Assembly (NCBI RefSeq): GCF_028888695.1
Contig: NZ_PNFF01000001.1
Coordinates: 1,125,501-1,189,500, forward strand
Length of the DNA: 64,000 nucleotides
From: Bacillus methanolicus
Lineage (GTDB): Bacteria > Bacillota > Bacilli > Bacillales > Cytobacillaceae
Direction: 5' to 3'
The position numbers and the translations under genes are program-made. A model generated the notes under the pieces. That model was not told where the DNA came from, ran no database searches, and saw only the letters and a list, made by a program, of their open reading frames with translations. Of this stretch, positions 9,658 through 17,993 are shown piece by piece; the first letter of the stretch is position 1, and the number at the start of each line of letters is the position of its first letter.

Positions 9658-10793
9658 TTAAGTTCCTCCTTAACCGCCTGCTTTACAACATTGGGGACTT
9701 TCATGATAAGTGTTGTTCCTTCATTTGATATAATTTCCAGACTCCCGTTCACAAATTCCAGACGTTCTTTCATTCCCAGCAGACCGTTTCCTTTTACAAG
9801 GTCCTGATCCTCCACAATGCCGATTCCGTCGTCTTGTACAGTTATACATATTTCATTCCACGATTGCTCTATGTTGATTTGGCAAGTTGAAGCCTTGCTG
9901 TGTTTGACGACATTTGTAACCGCTTCTTTCAAACACATACTCAGAATATTCTCGAGAAACGGGGATACGTTTGTTAATGTGAATTTTTCTTCATCTGTTA
10001 CTAAATTGATTTGGGCTGCTTTCAATAGTTGCTTAACACGAACGATTTCTTCTTTTAATCGAACACCGCGCATTTGTGAGACCATTTTCCTTACTTCATT
10101 CAATGCGGTTCTTGCGGTTTGCTGGACGTCTTTCAATTCATTACGCGCTTGCTCGGGGTCTTTGTAAATTAACTTTCTCGCCAAGTCGCTTTTTAGGCCG
10201 ATGAGAGAGAGCTTCTGTCCTAACGTATCATGAAGATCGCGGGCAATCCGTTGCCGTTCCTCCTGTTTCACAAGCTCGGCGATTCTTTTGTTGGCGTCTT
10301 GGAGCTGTTCTTCGAGCTGCCCCTGCTTTTTTCGATTATAAATGTTAAATGGAAGAAGGATGACACTAATGCAAATAATAATGATAAAAGGCAGCTGCTT
10401 TAAGAATAACTTTTCCTGCAGGACGACATTAAAATTAATCGAGAATATCGTTGCGACCAAGTGAATAATGTATACCGTGAAGAATGCGATACGGTTTTTT
10501 ATATGACCGTTATAGTAAGCAATATAAAAAGCAAAATAGATAAATTGGAATAGGATCGTCATAGTTGTAGAAATACCTATCAAGATGGAAGTCCACAAAT
10601 AGACGGGCCAGCCTTTTGAAATAAAAGCAAATCGAAAGGCGATGAAAAATATGATTGTCAGTACAATCCCCACAATAATTTCCTTAGTTGAGGAAGATTG
10701 GAAAATAAAATAAAAGGGCAAAATGCTAAAAACGCTCCATATATAAGGAGAAATCCCAGAGAATTTCCGAAATATCGTAAACCTGTTTTGCAT
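9654..10793 (-). CDS. desK: Membrane-thermosensor histidine kinase DesK
   Basis: Sensor kinase with four to five N-terminal membrane helices (residues about 15-150), a coiled-coil linker and a HisKA_3 domain. With the start at ATG 10793 (after AGAGGA, preferred to TTG 10799) the phospho-acceptor in RIARDLHDTLGQ is His188, the same number as in B. subtilis DesK. The ATP-binding part has NVVKHSKAS and DDGIGI. It senses membrane thickness/fluidity at low temperature and phosphorylates or dephosphorylates DesR. It lies 107 bp downstream of des. Confidence 0.93.
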   Translation of the reverse strand: MQNRFTIFRKFSGISPYIWSVFSILPFYFIFQSSSTKEIIVGIVLTIIFFIAFRFAFISKGWPVYLWTSILIGISTTMTILFQFIYFAFYIAYYNGHIKNRIAFFTVYIIHLVATIFSINFNVVLQEKLFLKQLPFIIIICISVILLPFNIYNRKKQGQLEEQLQDANKRIAELVKQEERQRIARDLHDTLGQKLSLIGLKSDLARKLIYKDPEQARNELKDVQQTARTALNEVRKMVSQMRGVRLKEEIVRVKQLLKAAQINLVTDEEKFTLTNVSPFLENILSMCLKEAVTNVVKHSKASTCQINIEQSWNEICITVQDDGIGIVEDQDLVKGNGLLGMKERLEFVNGSLEIISNEGTTLIMKVPNVVKQAVKEELK

Positions 10794-10906
10794 ATTCAAA
10801 TCCTCTTTTAAGTGACTTACTTTTTATGCTATCTTATCACAGATTCATCATTGCATCTCAAAATCTTTGTCACTATTTTCTTTATTCCAAAAGGCAACAA
10901 ATGCAT

Positions 10907-11938
10907 CTACAGCTCTGATTTCACTTGAACTGAGCCTCTTTTTTTCTTTTTTGTCGATAAATCTTTAAATCCTACAAACTTTTTGTTTTGTTCGTCCCAT
11001 AGGCGAAATCGGAGTGAACTCAAGCTTGTTGATAAAGTAATCGTAGGTACGTTCTGTAAAGGAAGGGTTTGATTATGTGCCTCTTCAAGTTTATAGTTAG
11101 GAACCCTTGGGCTTAAATGATGAACGTGGTGGAAGCCGATGTTACCGGTAAGCCATTGCAGCGGTTTTGGAAGCTTATAGTATGAACTCCCTTCAACAGC
11201 TGCTTTCACGTACTCCCAGTTCTCATCTTCTTCAAAATAAGAATCCTCAAACGTGTGCTGCACGTAAAAAAGCCATACTCCGAGAGATCCTGAAATTAAA
11301 AAGATCGGCCCTTGTATTAACAGGAATGACTCCCATCCGATCGTCCAGGAGAATAGTCCGACCAAAGCAACGATTGAAATGTTCGTCAAATAGGTATTAA
11401 GTCGCTCCTTTAACCTGGCACCTTTTCTGTTAAATCGATTCGTAATAAGGAAAATGTAGATAGGGCCTAAAACAAACATCACGAATGGATTCCGATAAAA
11501 CCGATAAGCTAATTTTGTCAAAAGCGGTGCTGACAAATATTCATCAACCGTAAGCAACCATATATCCCCTGTTCCGCGCTTATCTAAGTTAGAGCTGGTT
11601 GCGTGATGGACTGAATGGTCGTGCTGCCATTGGCTGTACGGAAAAAAGGTTAAAATACCTGTTATTGTCCCAAGAATTTTATTAGCAAGCCGATTTTGAA
11701 AAAATGAATAGTGGCAGCAGTCATGGAAAATGATGAAAATCCGCACTAAAAATCCGGCGGCAATTACGCAAATAACAAATGTAAGAACATAAGAAACGGA
11801 TAGACTTTGATAAGCTAAGAACCATAAAAGAAAAAACGGCACAACGGTATTGATTAGCTGCCAAATACTATCCCTTGTATTAGGTTTTTCATAAGGAGCC
11901 ACTTGTTTTCTCAAATTTTTTTGCTTTTCTTTCGTCAT
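10907..11938 (-). CDS. des: Fatty-acid desaturase Des (delta-5 type)
   Basis: 343-residue integral membrane acyl-lipid desaturase. Three histidine boxes bind the di-iron centre: HDCCH at 72-76, HDHSVHH at 106-112 and HHVHH near residue 270 in NIGFHHVHHLSPRVPNY. Hydrophobic segments flank the boxes. The B. subtilis enzyme introduces a delta-5 double bond into membrane phospholipids upon cooling. It is first in the des-desK-desR cluster, and a GTCAT-rich operator-like region lies 60-107 bp upstream. Confidence 0.94.
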   Translation of the reverse strand: MTKEKQKNLRKQVAPYEKPNTRDSIWQLINTVVPFFLLWFLAYQSLSVSYVLTFVICVIAAGFLVRIFIIFHDCCHYSFFQNRLANKILGTITGILTFFPYSQWQHDHSVHHATSSNLDKRGTGDIWLLTVDEYLSAPLLTKLAYRFYRNPFVMFVLGPIYIFLITNRFNRKGARLKERLNTYLTNISIVALVGLFSWTIGWESFLLIQGPIFLISGSLGVWLFYVQHTFEDSYFEEDENWEYVKAAVEGSSYYKLPKPLQWLTGNIGFHHVHHLSPRVPNYKLEEAHNQTLPLQNVPTITLSTSLSSLRFRLWDEQNKKFVGFKDLSTKKKKRGSVQVKSEL

Positions 11939-11997
11939 TTTCTTAATTCCCTTCTTTATTTTGATAATGTTAATGATATAGGATTGAAAACGACCTT

Positions 11998-12045
11998 TGT
12001 AGTCATATGTGTCATGTACAAGATATGATAAATGTCATATATGGT
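11998..12045 (-). promoter_or_regulatory. Probable DesR operator upstream of des
   Basis: Three GTCAT blocks (12002, 12011, 12034) and one ATGAT (12025) are packed in 48 bp, 60-107 bp upstream of the des start, partly as inverted pairs. DesR-P activates des from a repeated upstream element in B. subtilis. The position and repeat density suggest the same role; I did not verify a consensus. The remainder of 11939-12270 shows only an AT-rich promoter region and a weak CTTCC/GGAAG hairpin near 12104-12126. Confidence 0.55.
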
Positions 12046-12270
12046 TAGTAAGTATATAGGAATATTATTCCTCTAAAACAAAAAACATATGTTAAGATCA
12101 ACTCTTCCAAAGGTTATCCGGAAGGGTTTTCTTAAATCAAATAAATGAGGTGATCACTACTTTTTTCTGGCTCATCTTGGCTCCTCTAACATCATTAAGA
12201 ATTTAGAGAAAATATTTTCTATCATTTTTTCCATAATAAATATAAAGGAAAGAATGAGGAGGTATTTTCG

Positions 12271-12514
12271 TTGACCCAACCATCAATTAAAAAGGAAACT
12301 TTTCCGCCGCAACATCAAAACAGGCAACCCGGTCTTGAATCCGAAACCTGAAGCAGAAAATTTATTCTATCGGTCCAGCGGAAAGTTGAAAGATAAAACA
12401 GTGATTATCACAGGGGGTGACAGCGGGATCGGTAGAGCCGTGGCTATTCTTTTTGCAAAAGAGGGCGCAAATTGTGAATGGATAGGAGCTAAATGTTACA
12501 TCGTTTGTATATAG
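12271..12514 (+). pseudogene. 5' fragment of a YhdF/YdaD-like short-chain dehydrogenase
   Basis: A TTG start behind GAGGAGGT opens with TFPPQHQNRQPGLESET and then stops at a TGA. The next frame continues as NPKPEAENLFYRSSGKLKDK and TVIITGGDSGIGRAVAILFA, the Rossmann start (TGGDSGIG) of the glucose-1-dehydrogenase-like SDR family. Homology ends at about 12473 and the remaining roughly 200 residues, including the catalytic Tyr-Lys, are absent. So the gene carries a frameshift and a 3' truncation. The segment 12515-12679 contains nothing recognisable. Confidence 0.88.
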
Positions 12515-12679
12515 TAGGATAAGGTTTCATGTTCCTTTTGAAGGACATGGTACCGTCTGATTGAAGTATCTCTCGTTAATCCGAGCTGAAAAAATTGATA
12601 TTCAATTTCAAATAAGAAGAAAAGGCCACGTCAAGATAAGTCGACGTGGTCACTTCTTTACATTTTTCGTCTTAACAGA

Positions 12680-13936
12680 TTATTTGTCTATTCCAGTATG
12701 AGCCAGCTTGATTTCTTCTTTCTGGTCAAAATACTCCTGAATTTTTCCTTTTTTATCTGAAACCTCTGCCAACGCAGAGGCCGCAAGCTGTTCAATTACC
12801 ATATCATCATGCGGTGGGTTAAAAAGACCGCATTGAACATCACGGAAAAGGCGTTCCAGCTTATGATAACGTGACAAGCTGCTTCCCCCCACTATTCTCA
12901 TCGCAATTTCAGTTATTTTGATGGCATTGTTACAAATAATATGTTTTGCCATACTGACTTCATTTCCTAGTTTTTCTTTTAAGGATGGATCCCTTTCCCA
13001 ACGCTCAGCCAGTGAATACAGGATGCTTCGTGAAGATTTTAAGAGGAGTTCGATTTCTCCAATTTTTTGCCGCACATGACCAGCAGATTTAATGTAGTCT
13101 CCTAAGCTATGTGAATATGTGGAATCAGCAAATTCCAGCGCAAAATCGCGTGCTGCTCCAGCAATTCCCAAATACACCGCAGGAATCTCAAGTGAATAGA
13201 TTCTGCTGTCAGCTGAAAAGCGGTCGGACTGATTTGGTTCGAGTCGAGTTAATAGTGCATCATCAGGAACAAAAACTTCTTTCATCTCAATATCGTGACT
13301 GCCGGTTCCTCTCATTCCCATCGAATTCCAAGTTTCAATCACTTTCACTTGTTCGTTTTTTGTCACTAAGAATTCAGCGTTAATATCTTCATCCTCTAAA
13401 TAAGCAATGATCGTAAAATGATTAAGGATCGGTGCGAGAGAAGCAAACGCTTTGCGGCCAGAAATAAAATATCCGCCTGCTGTACGCTTGGCAATTGTAG
13501 ATGGCTTTCCTCCTCGAGCCAGATTTCCTATTTTCCGTTCAGTATTAATGATGTTGATGAGCTCTCCTTTCTCTACGGCATCCCTGCACAGCTTTTCAAA
13601 TACGTGCTCCGGCCAAGGTCTTGTTTGCCGTACATTCATAAAAGTGAGCAAATGCCAACCAGCTGACAGTGCCGTAGAACCATCGCCTTTTGCCAATCTT
13701 TCCTGGACAAGTAGCATTTCATATAATGATATTTCTTCTCCTCCGTATTTTTTTGGAACTGTAAGCTTGAAGTATCCTTCTTCTTTTAGTAACTGAAAAT
13801 GCTCATATGGGAATGTTCCCGTTTCGTCGTAAACCCCTGCAGTTTTTTCAATTTTTTTTGCTAATCGATCTGCATAACAAGCAAGTTCAGCTTCCCGCTC
13901 ATTTCTAATAAAAAAATCGTCGCTAAATCTTGTCAT
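12680..13936 (-). CDS. Acyl-CoA dehydrogenase-like flavoprotein (YdbM-like)
   Basis: 418-residue acyl-CoA-dehydrogenase fold protein: KKYGGEEISLYEML, WNSMGMRGTGSHDIEMKEVFVPDD and a C-terminal MRIVGGSSLSRYHKLERLFRDVQCG. ATG 13936 is chosen because GAGGG lies five bases before it; ATG 13954 has no ribosome site. In B. subtilis the homologue ydbM belongs to the CymR cysteine/sulfur regulon. It follows an NtaA/DszA-type monooxygenase by 38 bp, mirroring the sfnG pair at the left edge. A sulfur-scavenging role (DszC/SfnB-like) is inferred. Confidence 0.8.
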   Translation of the reverse strand: MTRFSDDFFIRNEREAELACYADRLAKKIEKTAGVYDETGTFPYEHFQLLKEEGYFKLTVPKKYGGEEISLYEMLLVQERLAKGDGSTALSAGWHLLTFMNVRQTRPWPEHVFEKLCRDAVEKGELINIINTERKIGNLARGGKPSTIAKRTAGGYFISGRKAFASLAPILNHFTIIAYLEDEDINAEFLVTKNEQVKVIETWNSMGMRGTGSHDIEMKEVFVPDDALLTRLEPNQSDRFSADSRIYSLEIPAVYLGIAGAARDFALEFADSTYSHSLGDYIKSAGHVRQKIGEIELLLKSSRSILYSLAERWERDPSLKEKLGNEVSMAKHIICNNAIKITEIAMRIVGGSSLSRYHKLERLFRDVQCGLFNPPHDDMVIEQLAASALAEVSDKKGKIQEYFDQKEEIKLAHTGIDK

Positions 13937-13974
13937 ATTTTCCCTCATTTCCATAAAGCCGTCAAGACTGCATG

Positions 13975-15327
13975 TTATTTGTGAAGCACACTCAACTTTT
14001 TTGGAACAAATCTATTTTTTGGGATATTAAGTCCTAAATGATCCCTTAGAGTATTTCCTTCATAATCGAGACGGAATAAGCCTCTTTCCTGCAAAATAGG
14101 GATAACAAGATTTACAAAATCCTCTAAATGACTTGGCAACAACGGAAATTGAATCATAAACCCATCAGCAGCTTTTTCAGTGAACCATTTTTCCATTTCA
14201 TCTGCAACCTGATTTGGTGTACCAACAAAACCATCTCTTCTTGCAGGACCAAAAAATCTTGTATAAAGATCGCCAACCGTTAAGTTTTCTTCATCAATAA
14301 TTTTTTTCATTTCATAAAATTGACTTTGAATACTGTTAACAGGGGGAAATTCCACCTCAGATGCAGGTGTATCGAGCGAGTATTTTGTGAAATCGACATT
14401 GCCCATGTATCCTGATACGAATTTCAATCCTTCGTAAGGATCGACAAGTTTTTGTAAATCATTATATTTTTGAAGAGCTATTTCCTCTGTTTCACCAACA
14501 ATCGGGGAAATACCTTGAAGGATGTGAAGTTCCTCTTCGGTTCTACCATACTTGGGAAGCCTTGATTTCAGCTTTTTATAAAACCTTTTTGCTTCCTCAA
14601 TATTATCCCGTTGGGCAAATACAACTTCTGCTGTTCTTGCAGCTAAACGTTGCCCAGGCTCAGAAGATCCGGCTTGAACTATAACAGGCTGTCCTTGAAC
14701 GGAACGGGCAATATTCAATGGCCCTTTTACAGAAAAAAATTTCCCTTTATAATGAAGCTCATGAACTTTTTCCGGATCATAAAACGTTCCTGATTCCTTA
14801 TCATATACGAATGCATCGTCTTCCCATGAATCCCATAATCCCTGTACGACATCAATGAATTCTTCAGCTTTTTCGTAACGAAGGTCGTGTTCAAGGTGCT
14901 TTTCGCGGCTAAAATTCAGAGCCGTCTCTCCTGTAGCATCAGCGGTAGTCACAACATTCCACCCTGCTCTCCCCCCGCTTACGTGATCAACAGACGCAAA
15001 CTGTCGCGCAAGTGTGTAAGGTTCGTTGTAAGTAGTGGAAGCAGTTGCTACAATGCCGATTTTCTTCGTAGCTTCAGCCATAGCTGTAATGATTACCACT
15101 GGATCGAAGCGGTTAAGGATCTGGGGATGAGACTCAGCATTTATTGCTAGACTATCTGCAATAAATACAAAATCAAATTTTCCTTTTTCTGCTATTTGTG
15201 CAAGCTTTTTATAAAAGAAAGCATCGATGCTTGCCTTCGGACTTGAATCAGGATGCCGCCATGAAGCAACATGCATACCTGTGCCGACTAAATATGCCGC
15301 AAGTTTCATTTTTCTTCCCTTTGCCAT
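13975..15327 (-). CDS. NtaA/SnaA/DszA-family FMN-dependent monooxygenase (YxeK-like)
   Basis: 450-residue luciferase-like monooxygenase of the two-component NtaA/SnaA/DszA family: GMHVASWRHPDSSP, FDFVFIADSLAI, GRAGWNVVTTADATGETALNFS, QPVIVQAGSSEPGQRLAARTAEVVFA and DGFVGTPNQVADEMEKWF. It needs reduced FMN supplied by a separate reductase. Members of this family cleave S-alkylated cysteine derivatives (YxeK) or organosulfur compounds. The GNAT acetyltransferase upstream and the sulfur-type importer fit an N-acetyl-S-alkylcysteine route. Start at ATG 15327 after AAGGAGAG. Confidence 0.82.
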   Translation of the reverse strand: MAKGRKMKLAAYLVGTGMHVASWRHPDSSPKASIDAFFYKKLAQIAEKGKFDFVFIADSLAINAESHPQILNRFDPVVIITAMAEATKKIGIVATASTTYNEPYTLARQFASVDHVSGGRAGWNVVTTADATGETALNFSREKHLEHDLRYEKAEEFIDVVQGLWDSWEDDAFVYDKESGTFYDPEKVHELHYKGKFFSVKGPLNIARSVQGQPVIVQAGSSEPGQRLAARTAEVVFAQRDNIEEAKRFYKKLKSRLPKYGRTEEELHILQGISPIVGETEEIALQKYNDLQKLVDPYEGLKFVSGYMGNVDFTKYSLDTPASEVEFPPVNSIQSQFYEMKKIIDEENLTVGDLYTRFFGPARRDGFVGTPNQVADEMEKWFTEKAADGFMIQFPLLPSHLEDFVNLVIPILQERGLFRLDYEGNTLRDHLGLNIPKNRFVPKKLSVLHK

Positions 15328-15404
15328 TTTCTTCTCTCCTTTTTCGTATGGAATTATTTCCTTTTAAAAAGTTTCTTTGTACGTACTCAATTCTTCCAAA
15401 CTAA

Positions 15405-15518
15405 CTAAAGTCGGAATATAGTTCTATCTTTTTCGCCATCTGTGTTTAATGAATTGCTTAAACACCCTGTCAAAGCAAATGTCAAGATCAAAAGCAGGGG
15501 TAAAAACCATTTCTTCAT
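15405..15518 (-). pseudogene. Signal-peptide stub of a substrate-binding lipoprotein
   Basis: After AAAAGGGAG an ATG opens MKKWFLPLLLILTFALTGC, a textbook lipoprotein signal with lipobox LTGC (Cys19). The frame stops after 37 codons, where a roughly 250-280 residue binding protein would be expected. Its position between a monooxygenase gene and the MetI/MetN-type importer suggests it is what remains of the importer's binding protein after a deletion. A genuine 37-residue lipoprotein is less likely. Confidence 0.68.
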
Positions 15519-15617
15519 ATATAATTCTCCCTTTTTTCAAGCCAAAGCCATTTATGTAGTGCTTGACCGATTGATAGATTATCAATTATTCGTTTAGAAA
15601 TAACTAAGATACAAAGT

Positions 15618-16145
15618 TTAAGACACCGATTCTTTTTCAGTTAATTCTTTTAATAATTCATGGTTCAATACCTTTCGTAAAAAATAAACTGTGTCATTTT
15701 CTAGCTCAACTTTCTTTACCTTTTCATAACCTCTTCGTTCATACATCGGAATCAGCCAAGGATGATAAATCGAAGTAGCCAATGTCACGGCAGGGGCTTT
15801 TAGCGTGTCTCTTAGGATGGTTTCTTCTATCCATGTTAAGAGACGTGAACCAATACCTTGTTTCTTTCGTTCCGGTTCAACTGCAAACCACCACAAATAA
15901 GGTAAACCTGATGAATCATGTGTGGGACCCCATGGATAAATTATTGTAATAGTTGCGATCATTTCACTGTTATCCTCTGCTACATAGACAGCATTTTTAT
16001 AAATATTGTCTTGAACCATTTCAAGGCTTGCTGTCGCAGCTGGGAAAGGGAGTCCTAACTCCCTGACAGGTGCATATGCTCGGTGTGTTAAGTATAATAA
16101 TTCTTCAGCATCTGAAAGTGTTGCCAAACGGTATTGTTCTGCCAC
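15618..16145 (-). CDS. GNAT N-acetyltransferase of the sulfur cluster
   Basis: Acetyltransferase with the GNAT fold: acetyl-CoA pyrophosphate loop EPERKKQGIGSRLLTWIE and the C-terminal MYERRGYEKV. I use GTG 16145 as start (MAEQYRLATL), seven bases after AGAGGTGAG, because the upstream GTG 16157 overlaps that site. It sits between metI and the lipoprotein stub. In B. subtilis analogous clusters (ytm/yxe) pair SnaA/SnaB acetyltransferases with a YxeK-type monooxygenase to salvage S-(2-succino)cysteine. Substrate assignment here is inference. Confidence 0.75.
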   Translation of the reverse strand: MAEQYRLATLSDAEELLYLTHRAYAPVRELGLPFPAATASLEMVQDNIYKNAVYVAEDNSEMIATITIIYPWGPTHDSSGLPYLWWFAVEPERKKQGIGSRLLTWIEETILRDTLKAPAVTLATSIYHPWLIPMYERRGYEKVKKVELENDTVYFLRKVLNHELLKELTEKESVS

Positions 16146-16175
16146 GAACCATCTCACCTCTATTGACTGTTTTAT

Positions 16176-16826
16176 TTAAACTCTTCTGATTTTTCGTTCC
16201 AGAATATTGCCAAGAGATTGAATTCCCTGAACAACGATAACAAGGATCACAACAGTGACCACAATAGTAATCGTACTGAAACGTTGATAGCCATAGGTGA
16301 TTGCCAAGTCTCCAAGCCCGCCGCCGCCAATGGCACCTGCCATCGCAGTCGCCCCGATCAATCCAATGGTCGCCGTTGTCAGGCTGAGAATGAGTGAAGG
16401 AAATGCTTCAGGAATGATAAACCGGAAAATGATTTGTGTCGGAGTAGCACCCATTGCCTGAGCTGCCTCGATAATACCTTCGTTAACCTCGAGCAATGAA
16501 TTTTCAACAAGTCTAGACATATATGGTCCTATATGTAAAACAAGGGGAACAATGGCGGCAGTTGTACCAATAGAGGTACCGACTATGAATCTAGTAAACG
16601 GAATAATTGCCACAAGTAAAATAATAAACGGAATCGATCGAAAGATATTAACTACTGGATTTAGGATCGAAAAAACAAAGCGATTTTCAAGAATATGCCC
16701 TTTCCTCGTAACAACAAGCGAAATTCCAATTGGGATTCCAATCAAAGCCCCAAACAAGAGTGAAACACTAACCATGTACAGAGTTTCCCACAAGGCTTGA
16801 AGAATCAGTTCTATGCTTACTTCCAT
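16176..16826 (-). CDS. metI: MetI-type ABC importer permease
   Basis: 216-residue permease of the methionine/organosulfur uptake family, five to six membrane segments, with VNEGIIEAAQAMGATPTQIIFRFIIPEAFPSLI as coupling loop and GAIGGGGLGDLAI near the C-terminus. The start at ATG 16826 follows GAGGTG; it lies inside the 3' end of the metN remnant (59-base overlap of frames). The permease is intact, but its ATPase partner gene is truncated and its binding-protein gene is a stub, so this importer cannot work as encoded here. Confidence 0.86.
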   Translation of the reverse strand: MEVSIELILQALWETLYMVSVSLLFGALIGIPIGISLVVTRKGHILENRFVFSILNPVVNIFRSIPFIILLVAIIPFTRFIVGTSIGTTAAIVPLVLHIGPYMSRLVENSLLEVNEGIIEAAQAMGATPTQIIFRFIIPEAFPSLILSLTTATIGLIGATAMAGAIGGGGLGDLAITYGYQRFSTITIVVTVVILVIVVQGIQSLGNILERKIRRV

Positions 16827-17643
16827 CACGATCAATCACCTCTCTAATTGTGACATTCTGTCCTGAAATGTATGCCCGGGCGCGTTCAGTTTCTTCTTCC
16901 GCCCCCCTCAATTCCACAATCAAATTTCCAAATGGAATTCCTTGAAGTTCAGTAATGTTTCCAAATAAAATATTGACATCAACAGCAAAAAGTTTGGCCG
17001 CTTGTGAAATGACAGGTTTTCCGGAACTTATGCCGAAAAAATCAATTTTATAAATTTTGCTGTATCGATCGCTGTTTTCTAACAAGTCATAAACACTGTT
17101 CGGAATTTCATCTCGAATGACAGAACGAACAAAATTTCGGGCTGTTTCGGTCTGTGGATTCGTAAAAATATCAAAAACATTCCCCGTTTCAATAATTCGT
17201 CCATCCTCCATGACGGCTACCCGATTGCAAATCTGTTTGATCACTTCCATTTCATGTGTAATGATTAAAATCGTAATTCGATATTCTTCATTAATTTTTT
17301 TGAGTAACTGTAGAATAGACTCTGTCGTCTGCGGATCAAGTGCCGAGGTTGCTTCATCACATAATAAAATAGAAGGATTTGTTGCTAAGGCGCGGGCAAT
17401 ACCAACCCTCTGCTTTTGTCCTCCTGAAAGCTGATTAGGATAATTCTCTATTTTATCTTCTAGGCCTACAAATCGAAGCAGTTCCTCCACTCGCAGTTTG
17501 ATTTCCTTTTTCGGTTTTTTACTTAAAACTAGAGGCATTGCTACGTTATCGAACACAGTTTTGGATTCGAGCAAATTAAAATGTTGAAAAATCATTCCAA
17601 TATTCTTTTTCGCTTGGCGCAATTCATTTTTGTTTATTTCTGA
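16768..17643 (-). pseudogene. metN: 5'-truncated MetN-type ABC ATPase
   Basis: Homology begins abruptly with NKNELRQAKKNIGMIFQHFNLLESK, which in full-length MetN lies about 70-80 residues into the protein. Signature LSGGQKQRVGIARA, Walker B ILLCDEATSALD and the C-terminal NIL-type ligand domain are present, but the Walker A loop and N-terminal beta strands are missing. An in-frame TAA stands eight codons before the TTG at 17622, and no ribosome site is present. The C-terminus overruns metI by 59 bases, longer than usual. Without Walker A the product cannot bind ATP normally. Confidence 0.88.
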
Positions 17644-17766
17644 TTAAACATACCGTTTTACTAGGTTTAATAAAATAAAAAAAACTAGAGGCTAGAAAGC
17701 ACTCTTAGTTTTTGTCTCCAGTTGTCTGGTCGATTTTTTTATAAAATTTAGGGTTATTTTACATAC

Positions 17767-17812
17767 TTGACTTAAGTCAAACAAAACTGTTAAGATTGAT
17801 CAATCTTAACAG
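17767..17812. repeat. Two adjacent perfect palindromes
   Basis: TTGACTTAAGTCAA (17767-17780) is followed six bases later by a 26-bp uninterrupted palindrome whose left half is CTGTTAAGATTGA (17787-17812). Neither has a loop, so they are poor terminators and look more like protein-binding sites or scars at the metN breakpoint. The surrounding gap 17644-17993 is AT-rich and otherwise empty. Confidence 0.75.
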
Positions 17813-17993
17813 AAAATATAGCAAACACTAAATTTTTTGTCAACACAATTTTTGGAATTTTAACTACTTAAATATTGTCGATATGTTTAAAAAAGTCAAA
17901 AACATCTGTCATTGTCGCTTGGATCAGGCTCATTCCATAGAATATTCATCTAAAAGTTTTTTCAGTTAGATTTTTTGCATGATTCATGTCCGA

